From Dehalococcoidia bacterium UBA2991 (lineage in GTDB: Bacteria > Chloroflexota > Dehalococcoidia > Tepidiformales > Tepidiformaceae), in NCBI GenBank assembly GCA_002346645.1, contig DEAD01000001.1:62001-126000 (forward strand): DNA of 64,000 nucleotides. The letters are read 5' to 3'. The notes under the pieces are model-generated. The model had not been told where the DNA came from, ran no database searches, and saw only the letters and a program-made list of their open reading frames with translations. Position 1 is the first letter of the stretch. Each line of letters starts with the position of its first letter. Below, one piece after another: positions 25,944-35,067 of the stretch. Made by a program: the position numbers and the translations under genes.

Positions 25944-27497
25944 ATGAAGCTAGTCACTGTTGAAGAGATGCGTGCAATGGAGCTCGCTGCTGTTGAAGCA
26001 GGCGTGAGTGAAGAGCAAATGATGGAGGAAGCAGGATTGGCGGCGGCACAGGAAGCATGGATGCTCCTGGGAACACTTGAAGGGCGGGAGATCGTTGTGC
26101 TAGCCGGCCCAGGAAATAACGGGGGCGATGGCCTCGTAGCCGCTCGCCACCTGCACGATTGGGGGGCAGAGGTAACAGTAGTAGCACCACGAGGCCGGCG
26201 GGACGATTCCAATCTGGCGGAACTGAAATCACGACAAATCAATGTGGCGCAAAAGGACAATTTCGGTGAAGCCCTACCACTGCTAACAACCGCTGACCTA
26301 GTACTCGATGGCCTTCTAGGAGTCGGGAAAAAGAGACCGTTAACAGAAGACGAACCCATAGGGGAAGCGCTAGTCGCATTAGAAAACGCCCGCTCAAGTG
26401 CGCATCCTCCTAAAGTGCTCGCAATTGACCTCCCAACAGGTCTAGATGCCGATGGGGGCGGGGTTGACTCCCTTACGGTGGCAGCCGATCTAACAGTGAC
26501 TTTCGGATTGCCAAAAGTGGGGATGTATCAGGCTATGGGGAGCGGCGTAGTAGGCAGGGTACAGGTGGTCGACATCGGCATTCCCCAAGTAGCAATGGAG
26601 GAAGCCTTACTGGAACTAATCACCTCCCGCTGGGCACACGAGACGCTTCCAGAGCGGCCGGAGGACGGGAACAAGGGTACCTTCGGAAAGGTGCTGGTCG
26701 TGGGGGGTTGTATGAGGTACCGAGGCGCTCCTGCACTGGTAGCTAAAGCAGCCTATCGGACGGGAGCAGGACTTGTGACGATAGCGTGCCCAGAACCGAT
26801 CATTGCCTCTATTGCCCCAATAACAGCAGAAACAACATGGCTCCCGCAGGAGGCTGCCAAGGACGGCGGCCTGCAGGGCAAAGCTGCGCTCGAGCTACGC
26901 CCCGAGTGGGCTTCTTTCGACGCAGGTGTTGTGGGACCGGGGCTAGGACACACAGGTGAGACACGTTCCCTGATTTGGGCCCTGCTTCCCGACGCAGCAC
27001 AGGATATTGCAGGACGAATCGTTATCGATGCAGACGCACTCAATGGCTTAGCAGAACTCGAGGACGGAGCGGAGCGAACGCCAGCCGGGGCCGTCCTAAC
27101 CCCTCACCCCGGAGAGATGGCCCGACTACTGAAATCGACTGTGGAGGATGTGCAAGCGAACCGCGTAGGAGCTGCGCGCGAAGCATCCAGGCGCTACGGC
27201 TGCACAGTTGTTCTCAAAGGGGCACACTCCGTTGTAGCAAACGCCGAGGGGCAGGTCCGGATCTCCCCATTCGCAAATCCCTTGCTGGCTACAGCGGGGA
27301 GCGGCGACGTACTCGCAGGAATGATCGCGGGATATCTAGGGCAAGGCTTAGACGCCTTTGATGCGGGCACCCTAAGCGTCTACTTACACGCGGCGGTAGG
27401 CGAGGCACTGCGCCTAGACTATGGAGAGAGTGGACTGCTAGCGGGAGAGCTCACGGCTCGGCTACCCAAAGTCATCCGCGAGATAGTAGAGGCCTGA
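25944..27497 (+). CDS. nnr: Bifunctional NAD(P)H-hydrate epimerase / ADP-dependent NAD(P)H-hydrate dehydratase
   Basis: A 517-residue fusion that repairs damaged NADHX/NADPHX. The N-terminal YjeF_N epimerase domain (1-215) has LAGPGNNGGDGLVAARHL and DGLLGVG; the C-terminal ribokinase-like dehydratase domain (225-500) has KGTFGKVLVVGG, VGPGLG, IDADALN, LTPHPGEMARLL and ANPLLATAGSGDVLAGMIAG. ATG 25944 is chosen over the TTG five codons upstream; GGGGG precedes it. It sits in a plus-strand run with acpS and fabF. Confidence 0.95.
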   Translation: MKLVTVEEMRAMELAAVEAGVSEEQMMEEAGLAAAQEAWMLLGTLEGREIVVLAGPGNNGGDGLVAARHLHDWGAEVTVVAPRGRRDDSNLAELKSRQINVAQKDNFGEALPLLTTADLVLDGLLGVGKKRPLTEDEPIGEALVALENARSSAHPPKVLAIDLPTGLDADGGGVDSLTVAADLTVTFGLPKVGMYQAMGSGVVGRVQVVDIGIPQVAMEEALLELITSRWAHETLPERPEDGNKGTFGKVLVVGGCMRYRGAPALVAKAAYRTGAGLVTIACPEPIIASIAPITAETTWLPQEAAKDGGLQGKAALELRPEWASFDAGVVGPGLGHTGETRSLIWALLPDAAQDIAGRIVIDADALNGLAELEDGAERTPAGAVLTPHPGEMARLLKSTVEDVQANRVGAAREASRRYGCTVVLKGAHSVVANAEGQVRISPFANPLLATAGSGDVLAGMIAGYLGQGLDAFDAGTLSVYLHAAVGEALRLDYGESGLLAGELTARLPKVIREIVEA

Positions 27498-27499
27498 TG

Positions 27500-27505
27500 T
27501 ATACT
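27500..27505 (+). promoter_or_regulatory. Possible -10 box upstream of fabF
   Basis: TATACT (5/6 match) directly after the nnr stop codon, 30 nt before the fabF ATG. No convincing -35 lies 16-18 nt upstream, so an independent fabF promoter is only suggested. Confidence 0.3.
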
Positions 27506-27534
27506 CGACTCCCAGCAGGTTTGGCAGATCAGGC

Positions 27535-28779
27535 ATGAACAGGCGCGTCGTTATTACTGGTCTGGGCATGGTTACACCACTAGGTCTTGATGCACAGACT
27601 ACGTGGGACGCCTTACTAGCGGGCAACTCCGGCCTCGGTTTGATTACGCAGTTCAAAGACGAGCGCTTCGGCGACGTCGTTGCCGCTGAAGTGAAGGACT
27701 TTGACCCCACGGCTTTCATGGATCGCAAGGTCGCAAGACGCACGGACCGCTTTATACAGTTTGCCTTTGTAGCAGCCGATGAGGCACTCCGAATGGCAAA
27801 GTACGAGACACGTGTAGACAACCAACATCGCGTAGCAACAATCATCGGAACAGCTGTCGGCGGAGTACTGTCGATGGCACGCGAGAACGAAGTTCTGCAA
27901 GAGCGTGGGCCGCGACGAATCAGTCCATTTCTAATGACCCAGATGCTACCGGACATGGCCTCGGGCCAGCTAAGCATTCGATTAGGTGCCAAAGGCGTAA
28001 ATTTCTCGGTGACCAGCGCATGTGCTAGCGGGGCGGATGCAATAGGGGTGGGCGCAGCGATGATTCGGCAGGGAGAGGTGGATGTTGCCATCACAGGAGG
28101 CTCTGAGGCCGCAATCACGCCTCTGGTAGTTGCTGGCTTTGCTGCCGCAAAGGCACTAACAGAATCGAGGGATCCGAGAAAGGCTTCAAGGCCCTTCGAT
28201 CTCAATCGAGACGGTTTCGTAATGGCCGAAGGTGCTGGAGTGCTAGTACTGGAAGAAGAAGGACATGCACTCGCTCGAGGAGCCACCATTCTGGCCGAGT
28301 TAGCTGGATACGGAGCAACCAGCGACGCCTACCACGTGACCCAACCCGCTGAGAACGCCTCTGGCGCAACACGAGCCATGCAAGCGGCACTAGAGGACGC
28401 AAATGCCACCCCCGATGATATCGACTATCTAAACGCACACGGCACCTCAACACCGCTAAACGACAAGTTCGAGACAATGGCAGCAAAGCAAGTATTTGGG
28501 GATCATGCTTACACCATGCCAATCAGCTCGACCAAGTCAGCGACGGGACACCTTCTGGGGGCTGCCGGGGCGATAGAAGCAGCAATATCCATTCAAGCAC
28601 TCCAACACAGTGCAATCCCGCCAACAATCAACTATGAGACACCGGACCCGGCCTGTGACCTTGACTATGTCCCCAACGTGGCACGTTCCGCACCACTTCG
28701 AGCAGTGATGTCGAATGCCTTTGGATTCGGGGGACACAACAGCTCCCTCATCTTTCAACAGCACGCGCGATCCATATGA
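27535..28779 (+). CDS. fabF: Beta-ketoacyl-ACP synthase II
   Basis: A 414-residue elongating condensing enzyme of fatty-acid synthesis. The catalytic triad is visible: Cys in VTSACASGADAIG, His in YLNAHGTSTPLND and His in KSATGHLLGAAGAIEA; the N-terminus RRVVITGLGMVTPLG and the C-terminal SNAFGFGGHNSSLIF are typical. Its stop overlaps the recJ start (ATGA). With acpS in the same run, the genes support type II fatty-acid synthesis. Confidence 0.96.
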   Translation: MNRRVVITGLGMVTPLGLDAQTTWDALLAGNSGLGLITQFKDERFGDVVAAEVKDFDPTAFMDRKVARRTDRFIQFAFVAADEALRMAKYETRVDNQHRVATIIGTAVGGVLSMARENEVLQERGPRRISPFLMTQMLPDMASGQLSIRLGAKGVNFSVTSACASGADAIGVGAAMIRQGEVDVAITGGSEAAITPLVVAGFAAAKALTESRDPRKASRPFDLNRDGFVMAEGAGVLVLEEEGHALARGATILAELAGYGATSDAYHVTQPAENASGATRAMQAALEDANATPDDIDYLNAHGTSTPLNDKFETMAAKQVFGDHAYTMPISSTKSATGHLLGAAGAIEAAISIQALQHSAIPPTINYETPDPACDLDYVPNVARSAPLRAVMSNAFGFGGHNSSLIFQQHARSI

Positions 28780-30476
28780 CATCTCCAGCGCGGCCAACAC
28801 CGCGCTGGCAGCTTCGCCGTGCCTTTGCACACCAGGAGCGGCTCCCTAACCTCCCCCCTATTGTTGGAACGGTTCTAGCCGCGCGAGGCATAACAACACG
28901 AGAGGCTGCAGAACATTTCTATAAGCCATACCTAGATGCGCGACACGACCCACTTTTGCTGCCAGGCATGGACCTAGCTATACAGCGCACCCGCGAGGCC
29001 ATCGAAACTGGGGAGATAATCGCACTCTTTGGAGACTTTGATGTCGATGGGGTGACTTCAATTGCCCTACTGAAGCTCGCACTAGAGCGTCTCGGGGCTA
29101 AAACGATCCCATACCTACCAGATCGATTTCGCGAAGGGTATGGGCTCAACGTAGATGCAGTCGACCTGCTTCGGGAAGAGGGGGCGGGATTGCTTATCAG
29201 CGCAGACTGCGGGACAAGTTCAGTATCAGAGATTGCGCACGCGAATAAACAGGGGACAGATGTGATCGTTCTAGATCACCACACCGTTCCATCGGAGCTG
29301 CCGGCCGCCCTAGCGGTCATCAACCCTAAGCGAGAAGAGTCCCCCTATCCATTCAGCGAGCTAGCAGCAGTAGGGGTGGCCTACAGATTCCTGCAAGCAC
29401 TATACGAATCACTGGGCCGGGAACTCCCAGAGCGAGATTTCCTAGACCTAGTAGCCCTCGGAACTGTTGTAGACGTGGCTCCACTGGAGAACGAAAACCG
29501 AGCAATTGTTGCTGCAGGCCTGGAGCATATGCGGACTTCCCCACGACCAGGAGTAGAAGCACTGGCAACAATCGCTGGCACAAATGCAGCGCGTATCCGT
29601 GCAGAGACCCTCGGCTTTGGGCTAGGTCCACGGCTTAACGCGGCAGGCAGGATGAAGCACGCTCAAACCGCACTCAACCTATTGCTAGCAGAGACTCCAC
29701 TAGCTGCCCGCCAAGTAGCGGAGGAGCTGGACCAACTTAACCGGCAACGTCAAACAGAGTGCGAGCAAGGCTTGTTAGAGTCCCAAGAACTGATAGGGGC
29801 TAGTGACGATCCTCTGACGATAGTTGGAAGTGAACGGATGCACGCGGGCATCATCGGGATCGTCGCGGGGCGACTAGTAGAGTCCCGTTGCCGTCCAGCG
29901 ATCGTGTATGAGCAGGGACCAGTGACAAGTCGGGCTAGCGCCCGGACTTTCGGAGCCTTCGATATCGTGAGAGCTATTCGGAAAGAGGCCGATCTGTTGG
30001 TGAGGCACGGGGGACATCGGGCGGCAGCAGGCCTCACCATCCGCAATGAGAATCTGCATGAATTCAAGGAGCGCATCCTGAATACGGCCGCAGAGCAACT
30101 TGCCCTGGAGGACCAACGCCCATCACTCACTATCGACGCAGAGACCTCACTAGGAGCGCTCTCGGGTTTGGAGATCCGGGGCCTGACGCAATTCGAACCA
30201 TGCGGCCATGGGAATCGGCGTCCGGTCCTGCTTAGCCGTAACGTTGAACTGCGCGATGCTCGCCGAGTAGGCGCGGACAAGAGCCACCTCAAACTGAAGG
30301 TACGGGAAGGGGCCTCAACGTGGCCGGGCATTGCCTTCCGCATGGGAGACATGGAACCCGCTCAGGAAATAGATATTGTCTATTCAATCAGCCGCGAGTG
30401 GCGAGGTGAGCGCATGGAGCTGGAGATTTTGGACTTCGCGCCCAGCTCAGAACGAAGACCATTGGTAGTTAGTTAG
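28776..30476 (+). CDS. recJ: Single-stranded-DNA-specific exonuclease RecJ
   Basis: A 566-residue 5'-3' ssDNA exonuclease of the DHH family. Motif I FGDFDVDGVTS, motif II ISADCGTSS, motif III VLDHHTVPS (DHH), and RLNAAGRM in the core; the DHHA1 domain has RHGGHRAAAGLT; a C-terminal OB-fold (LTQFEPCGHGNRRPV) completes the protein. It overlaps fabF by 4 nt. It acts in recombinational and mismatch repair. Confidence 0.95.
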   Translation: MTSPARPTPRWQLRRAFAHQERLPNLPPIVGTVLAARGITTREAAEHFYKPYLDARHDPLLLPGMDLAIQRTREAIETGEIIALFGDFDVDGVTSIALLKLALERLGAKTIPYLPDRFREGYGLNVDAVDLLREEGAGLLISADCGTSSVSEIAHANKQGTDVIVLDHHTVPSELPAALAVINPKREESPYPFSELAAVGVAYRFLQALYESLGRELPERDFLDLVALGTVVDVAPLENENRAIVAAGLEHMRTSPRPGVEALATIAGTNAARIRAETLGFGLGPRLNAAGRMKHAQTALNLLLAETPLAARQVAEELDQLNRQRQTECEQGLLESQELIGASDDPLTIVGSERMHAGIIGIVAGRLVESRCRPAIVYEQGPVTSRASARTFGAFDIVRAIRKEADLLVRHGGHRAAAGLTIRNENLHEFKERILNTAAEQLALEDQRPSLTIDAETSLGALSGLEIRGLTQFEPCGHGNRRPVLLSRNVELRDARRVGADKSHLKLKVREGASTWPGIAFRMGDMEPAQEIDIVYSISREWRGERMELEILDFAPSSERRPLVVS

Positions 30477-30491
30477 AGCTTGAGGATTGAC

Positions 30492-30570
30492 GGGTCTTAA
30501 TATTTCCGATTTGCCCCTAACTTTCGCAGTTCCTTCTGCTCAGAGGCTGAGCAGATCCCTCCTAAGACCC
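30492..30570. terminator. Nested inverted repeats between convergent recJ and nadE
   Basis: In the 146-nt convergent gap, an outer perfect 8-bp inverted repeat GGGTCTTA (30492-30499) / TAAGACCC (30563-30570) encloses a perfect 8-bp hairpin CTGCTCAG-AGG-CTGAGCAG (30536-30554). There is only a short T-run after the outer arm. A bidirectional terminator is the simplest reading, although a structured small RNA cannot be excluded. Confidence 0.5.
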
Positions 30571-30622
30571 TTTAACACTTTCCCATAGTCAACAAGTTAC
30601 CCCGCCAACAACTAGCCAATGT

Positions 30623-32359
30623 TTACCAATCCGTAAAGCGATTAGCGATAGGAAGACGGCGGTCACGACCAAAGGCACGAGGAGTAATCTTTACCCCGGG
30701 TGGGGATTGTCGACGCTTATATTCATTGCGGTCGACGAGGGCAATGACACTACGAACAGTAGCCTCATCAAAACCTAAGGCCACAATTTCAGGGCCAGTT
30801 CGATCACCTTCCACATAAGCCTCCAGTATGGGGTCCAGTACCTCATACGGAGGGAGGGAGTCGGTATCTCGTTGATCAGGCCTTAGCTCCGCACTTGCGG
30901 GCTTTTCGATGACATTTTGGGGAATAAGGGATCCTTTGGCAGCGGCATTACGCCAACTAGCAATCGCATAGGTAAGTGTCTTGGGAACATCCTTGAGAAC
31001 AGCGAACCCACCAGCCATGTCGCCATAAAGGGTTGCATAACCCGTTGCCATCTCACTCTTATTACCCGTGGTAAGGACAAGCGCCCCAAATTTATTGGCG
31101 AGGCTCATAAGAATGTTGCCCCTCTGACGAGACTGCAAGTTTTCCTCAGCGAGGCCAGACTCGCTATCGGCAAAAGGCCCTGCAAGCATCTTCAGCATCG
31201 CTGCATGGGCAGGCTCGATGGGAATCGTTAGGAGTTCTATTCCAAGATTCTCTGCAAGCTCGAGCGCATCGCTGCGGCTGTGATCGCTGGAATAGCGACT
31301 AGGCATGGAAACACCCACTACGTTCTCAGGGCCGAGGGCGTCGACCGCAACAGCAGCGACAACACTGGAATCAATCCCGCCAGAGAGACCGATGTAGGCC
31401 TTTTCAAAACCGGTTTTAGCGAGGTAATCACGAGTTCCAAGAACTAGCGCTTCCCAAACCTCAGCCTCATCGGCAAGAGGGATAACCTTTGGCCGGGAGG
31501 GCTTCTTAGGGGAATTAAGGTCGAGGTCAATTTCAAGATCTACCTGCTCAACCTCCTCAAGAGAGTCCCCATGCCGAAGAGCAGCACGACGACGAGGATC
31601 ATGAAGACGACTTTGAGCAGCCTCATCAAATTCAACGTCTAGGATGACCAGGTCATCTCGGAACTGGGGACCGTTGGCGATCACCTCACCATGCGCATCA
31701 AGGGCCATGGAACTACCGTCGAAAACAAGTTCGTCCTGCCCGCCGACAGCGTTTACGTAGGCGATAGCCATGCGATTGTCGATGGCACGGGTAGCCAGCA
31801 TTCTGGCGCGGTCTTCGCCGCGGCCACGATGGTAAGGGGACGCATTAATATTGATGCAAAGCTCCGCTCCACCAAGTGCCATACTGGTGAGGGGCTGACC
31901 GGGAAACCAGATATCCTCGCAAATGCTGACACCGAAAGTTAAATCGCCGGCCTTAAAAACAGGCACCTTGCGTCCGGAGGCGAAATAACGTTCCTCATCG
32001 AAGACACCATAGTTAGGAAGCCTTCGTTTATGGTAAGTACCTGCCCAGGTTCCCTCTGCGAAGACAGCCGCAGCGTTGTACGGATCGCCGGCGGTCCAAT
32101 CAACAAAGCCAACGACAGCAACAATGCCATTAGTCGCCGAAGCTAAAGCAGCAGTAGCACTGCGGGATTTCTCACAAAAGGATCGACGCAAAAGCAGATC
32201 CTCAGGCGGGTACCCAGTGACGGCTAGTTCTGGGAAAGCGACAATGCCAGCCCCAACATCACGAGCAGCAGCAATGGCATCACGGATTCGCATGCAGTTA
32301 CCCTCAATATCACCGACCGTGGTATTGAGCTGGGCGAGAGCTATTCGGCAGGACCTCAC
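30623..32359 (-). CDS. nadE: Glutamine-dependent NAD+ synthetase
   Basis: A 578-residue two-domain enzyme: an N-terminal nitrilase-type glutaminase (1-270) with Glu in VAFPELAVTGYPPEDLLL, Lys in YHKRRLPNYGVFDE and nucleophilic Cys in GVSICEDIWFPG; the C-terminal synthetase has the PPi-loop GLSGGIDSSVVAAVA, SLANKFGALVLTTGNKSE and YGDMAGGFAVLKDVPKT. It amidates nicotinate adenine dinucleotide with ammonia from glutamine. GTG start at 32359 after GGGGG. It is divergent from glgC. Confidence 0.96.
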   Translation of the reverse strand: MRSCRIALAQLNTTVGDIEGNCMRIRDAIAAARDVGAGIVAFPELAVTGYPPEDLLLRRSFCEKSRSATAALASATNGIVAVVGFVDWTAGDPYNAAAVFAEGTWAGTYHKRRLPNYGVFDEERYFASGRKVPVFKAGDLTFGVSICEDIWFPGQPLTSMALGGAELCININASPYHRGRGEDRARMLATRAIDNRMAIAYVNAVGGQDELVFDGSSMALDAHGEVIANGPQFRDDLVILDVEFDEAAQSRLHDPRRRAALRHGDSLEEVEQVDLEIDLDLNSPKKPSRPKVIPLADEAEVWEALVLGTRDYLAKTGFEKAYIGLSGGIDSSVVAAVAVDALGPENVVGVSMPSRYSSDHSRSDALELAENLGIELLTIPIEPAHAAMLKMLAGPFADSESGLAEENLQSRQRGNILMSLANKFGALVLTTGNKSEMATGYATLYGDMAGGFAVLKDVPKTLTYAIASWRNAAAKGSLIPQNVIEKPASAELRPDQRDTDSLPPYEVLDPILEAYVEGDRTGPEIVALGFDEATVRSVIALVDRNEYKRRQSPPGVKITPRAFGRDRRLPIANRFTDW

Positions 32360-32407
32360 ACCCCCAGCATAGCTGCTCAGTGCACAAAACCCCTTCTTCG
32401 CCGGCCT

Positions 32408-32413
32408 TAGAAT
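32408..32413 (+). promoter_or_regulatory. Candidate -10 element, leaderless glgC
   Basis: TAGAAT (5/6 of consensus) ends exactly 6 nt before ATG 32420, and the intervening GCAAGC is not a ribosome-binding site. This predicts transcription starting at or within a base of the start codon. The -35 region is poor. Confidence 0.45.
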
Positions 32414-32419
32414 GCAAGC

Positions 32420-33709
32420 ATGGACGACGTTCTAGCACTGATTTTGGCCGGCGGGCAGGGAGATCGTCTCTCCGTGCTCTCGGAGCAGCGAGCAAAACCG
32501 GCGGTTGTTTTTGGCGGCCAATATCGACTTGTGGACTTCGCACTGAGCAACTGTGCTGCAAGCGATCTAGACCGAGTTGCCGTACTTACCCAATACCGCC
32601 CGCGATCTTTGGCAAACCATATCGCCTCAGGGCGGGCATGGGGCTATGACACCCTGGATAGACAAATCGAGATCCTGCCGCCGTACCTGGGAAGAGCCGA
32701 CATGGACTGGTACCAAGGCACAGCGGATGCCGTTTATCAAAACCTCTACCTAATAGCCCAATCGAAAGCAGAAGAAGTACTAATCCTGTCCGCAGATCAA
32801 GTCTATCTAATGTCATATCGCAATCTGGTAGCCCACCACCGACAACAGCAAGCGGATGTGACAATTGGGGTGTACTCAGTACCAATCGAGGAGGCTCAAC
32901 GTTTCGGGGTTCTGGAGCTGAACGAGAGTGGACGCATGGTGGACTTTCAGGAAAAGCCATCGCATCCGAAGTCGACATGGGTATCAATGGGCATTTACTG
33001 CTTCAACCGGAGTGTGCTTATCAAAGCCTTACAGGAGGACGCACAACTAGGCGCCGCGAGCACCCACGACTTCGGCAAGGACATCGTGCCTCGAATCTTC
33101 GGGAGCCAGCGGGTATTTGGATTTCAATACCATGACTACTGGCGGGACGTGGGCACCATAGAGGCGTACTGGCAAGCCAACATGGATCTTATCGAGCAAG
33201 ATCCCCCGTTGAATCTAGTGAACCCCGAGGCCCCTTTAAGAACCTCGCGTATGTCCCAAGCGCCTGCGCGGTTTGGAGCAAGCGCGACGCCACACCACGC
33301 ACTTATTGCCCCAGGGGCACAAATAGATGGGGAAGTATTACGCTCAGTAATCTCGCCAGGAGTAGTAGTAGAAAAGGGAGCATCTGTGCGCGACTCGATC
33401 GTGTGCCATGACACTGTGATCCGTGCTGGTGCGGTAGTAGACCATGCAATCCTAGACAAGGAAGGGGAAATAGGAAGGGACGCCACAGTGGGATTTGGAG
33501 AAGATTCCATCGTGAACCATGCACGCCCAGATGTCGTGAACTGCGGTATTTCTATCGTTGGAAAGAGGGCGGTAGTTCCAGCAAGAATGAAAGTAGGCCG
33601 TAACGTAGTGATCGGTCCAGGAGTGGAAGAGGAGCTAGTAGGACGGAAATTGGTTGAGTCGGGAGAGACAGTGCTTCCTAAACAAATGCCCTTACATCTG
33701 TTCGTCTGA
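32420..33709 (+). CDS. glgC: Glucose-1-phosphate adenylyltransferase
   Basis: 429 residues; makes ADP-glucose for glycogen synthesis. The nucleotidyltransferase domain has ALILAGGQGDRLSVLSEQRA, KPAVVFGGQYRLVDFALSN, WYQGTADAVYQN and SADQVY; the C-terminal left-handed beta-helix begins near 290 (APGAQIDGEVLRSVISPGV). The usual Leu after AGG-x-G-x-RL and the Lys of KPAV are kept. No other glycogen gene is adjacent. It is followed after 1 nt by a DUF2203 gene. Confidence 0.94.
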   Translation: MDDVLALILAGGQGDRLSVLSEQRAKPAVVFGGQYRLVDFALSNCAASDLDRVAVLTQYRPRSLANHIASGRAWGYDTLDRQIEILPPYLGRADMDWYQGTADAVYQNLYLIAQSKAEEVLILSADQVYLMSYRNLVAHHRQQQADVTIGVYSVPIEEAQRFGVLELNESGRMVDFQEKPSHPKSTWVSMGIYCFNRSVLIKALQEDAQLGAASTHDFGKDIVPRIFGSQRVFGFQYHDYWRDVGTIEAYWQANMDLIEQDPPLNLVNPEAPLRTSRMSQAPARFGASATPHHALIAPGAQIDGEVLRSVISPGVVVEKGASVRDSIVCHDTVIRAGAVVDHAILDKEGEIGRDATVGFGEDSIVNHARPDVVNCGISIVGKRAVVPARMKVGRNVVIGPGVEEELVGRKLVESGETVLPKQMPLHLFV

Positions 33710-33710
33710 C

Positions 33711-34100
33711 ATGCAGCTCTTCAGCGTGGAAGAAGCTCGGGCAATGCTACCCAGGGTAATACCCCTTTTAGAGCGCTTGCGGGATTCATTTGTTTCGCTG
33801 CGAAGCGCTAGGGCGATAGAGGCAACTCGGCGACGGGCCTCAGTAGCAGACGGGCATCCAGTAGCACTTCCGAAAGCTACCAACGAGGAGGATCAGGCGC
33901 TCCAGCAAGAAACGTTGCAGGAATGCACTGCGCTACTAACCGAGTGGGGAATCCAGCTAAAAGACCCAGAGCGAGGATTGATCGATTTCCCCCACGAACG
34001 AGAAGGAGTAGTCGTACTACTCTGCTACCAACTAGGTGAATCGGAACTTAAATACTGGCACCCTATCGAAACGGGTTACGCTGGGAGACAACCAATTTGA
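33711..34100 (+). CDS. DUF2203 family protein
   Basis: A 129-residue protein starting at ATG 33711, one base after the glgC stop. FSVEEARAMLPRVIPLLERL at the N-terminus and GLIDFPHEREGVVVLLCYQLGE...WHP near the C-terminus are the DUF2203 signature. The middle is helical and charged. The family function is not known to me; the GLIDFP and CWxxGE-like end recall a small metal or ligand site, but this is only a guess. Confidence 0.85.
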   Translation: MQLFSVEEARAMLPRVIPLLERLRDSFVSLRSARAIEATRRRASVADGHPVALPKATNEEDQALQQETLQECTALLTEWGIQLKDPERGLIDFPHEREGVVVLLCYQLGESELKYWHPIETGYAGRQPI

Positions 34101-34169
34101 AGTAGGAGCTCTCCGGTAAGAGCCTTAGGTTTTCTTACAATGGCAACAGGTCCAGCGGGAGGTTGAAGA

Positions 34170-35015
34170 ATGGCTGATTCATTAGGTGTTCGAGACATCT
34201 TTGTGGAAGCAAATGGATTACGACAGCACTTGATCGCCAGGGGTCCGATTACAGCACCCAGTGTGGTGCTGCTACACAACCTCGTGGGACAGGCTCGTAT
34301 GTTCGACCGAGTAGCGACAAAACTTTCGGAAATCTTTCAGGTATTCGCCCTGGACTTTCGAGGCAGAGGGGAATCAGCCTGGGGACCCCATACCGAATAC
34401 AAGCAAAGCTCGTATGTCACCGACGTAGCCGCTGTTTGCGACGCGCTTGGCCTCGAGAGATTTTCAATTATTGGCACTGCGATGGGAGGGGGGGTAGGTA
34501 TGGCCTTCGCCGCGAAATTCCCCGATCGAGTAAATGCGCTCGTGATAAACGACATCGGCCCAGACGTAGAAACTGGCGGACTGAGTCGTATAACCAGTAG
34601 AACGGATTCAACACCCGTAGCCTTCCCTGATCTGAAGTCCGTCGTTAACTACTACAAGGAGAACTTTCCCGCTGCCAGAAACCTCTCCAACCAGCGGGTA
34701 GAAGAATACGCGCGCTGGAACGTTCGCTTAAGCGATAGCGGTCTTTACGTGTGGAAGATGGACCCAGCAGCACGTCACGTGGGACAAGGAGCGCCAGAAG
34801 AGGGCCAACTCTGGGAGCAGTACCGGTCAATTCAGTGTCCCATCCTGGTTCTCAGGGGCGAACACAGCGACATTCTGAGCCGAGAAACCGCTTCCAGAAT
34901 GGGTCGGGAGCACCCGGACGCAACCGTAGTAGAGATCGCGGGAGCAGCCCATCCACCTCTACTTACCGAGAAAGAGTCACTTTCGGCTCTGCAGCAGTTC
35001 CTCCCAGAAGCGTAG
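34170..35015 (+). CDS. Alpha/beta-hydrolase-fold protein lacking the nucleophilic serine
   Basis: A 281-residue alpha/beta hydrolase by fold: VVLLHNLVGQARMFDRV (oxyanion strand), ALDFRGRGES, a nucleophile-elbow strand FSIIGTAMGGGVGMAFA, acid LRGEHSDIL and late His VEIAGAAHPPLL. The elbow reads G102-T-A104-M-G-G, so the usual Ser is Ala (codon GCG at 34479-34481). It may be a non-catalytic binding protein or use different chemistry. GGGAGG precedes ATG 34170. It ends just before the trp T-box promoter. Confidence 0.85.
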   Translation: MADSLGVRDIFVEANGLRQHLIARGPITAPSVVLLHNLVGQARMFDRVATKLSEIFQVFALDFRGRGESAWGPHTEYKQSSYVTDVAAVCDALGLERFSIIGTAMGGGVGMAFAAKFPDRVNALVINDIGPDVETGGLSRITSRTDSTPVAFPDLKSVVNYYKENFPAARNLSNQRVEEYARWNVRLSDSGLYVWKMDPAARHVGQGAPEEGQLWEQYRSIQCPILVLRGEHSDILSRETASRMGREHPDATVVEIAGAAHPPLLTEKESLSALQQFLPEA

Positions 35016-35032
35016 TTCAACAGGATGCAGTA

Positions 35033-35061
35033 TTGACCGCTTGGCCCCGTGGACCTAGGCT
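35033..35061 (+). promoter_or_regulatory. Promoter of the trp operon T-box transcript
   Basis: TTGACC (35033-35038), a 17-nt spacer and TAGGCT (35056-35061). The -35 matches 5/6; the -10 is weak but of the TAGNNT type seen elsewhere in the window. Predicted transcription start is near 35068, just before T-box stem I. Confidence 0.55.
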
Positions 35062-35067
35062 CGAACA

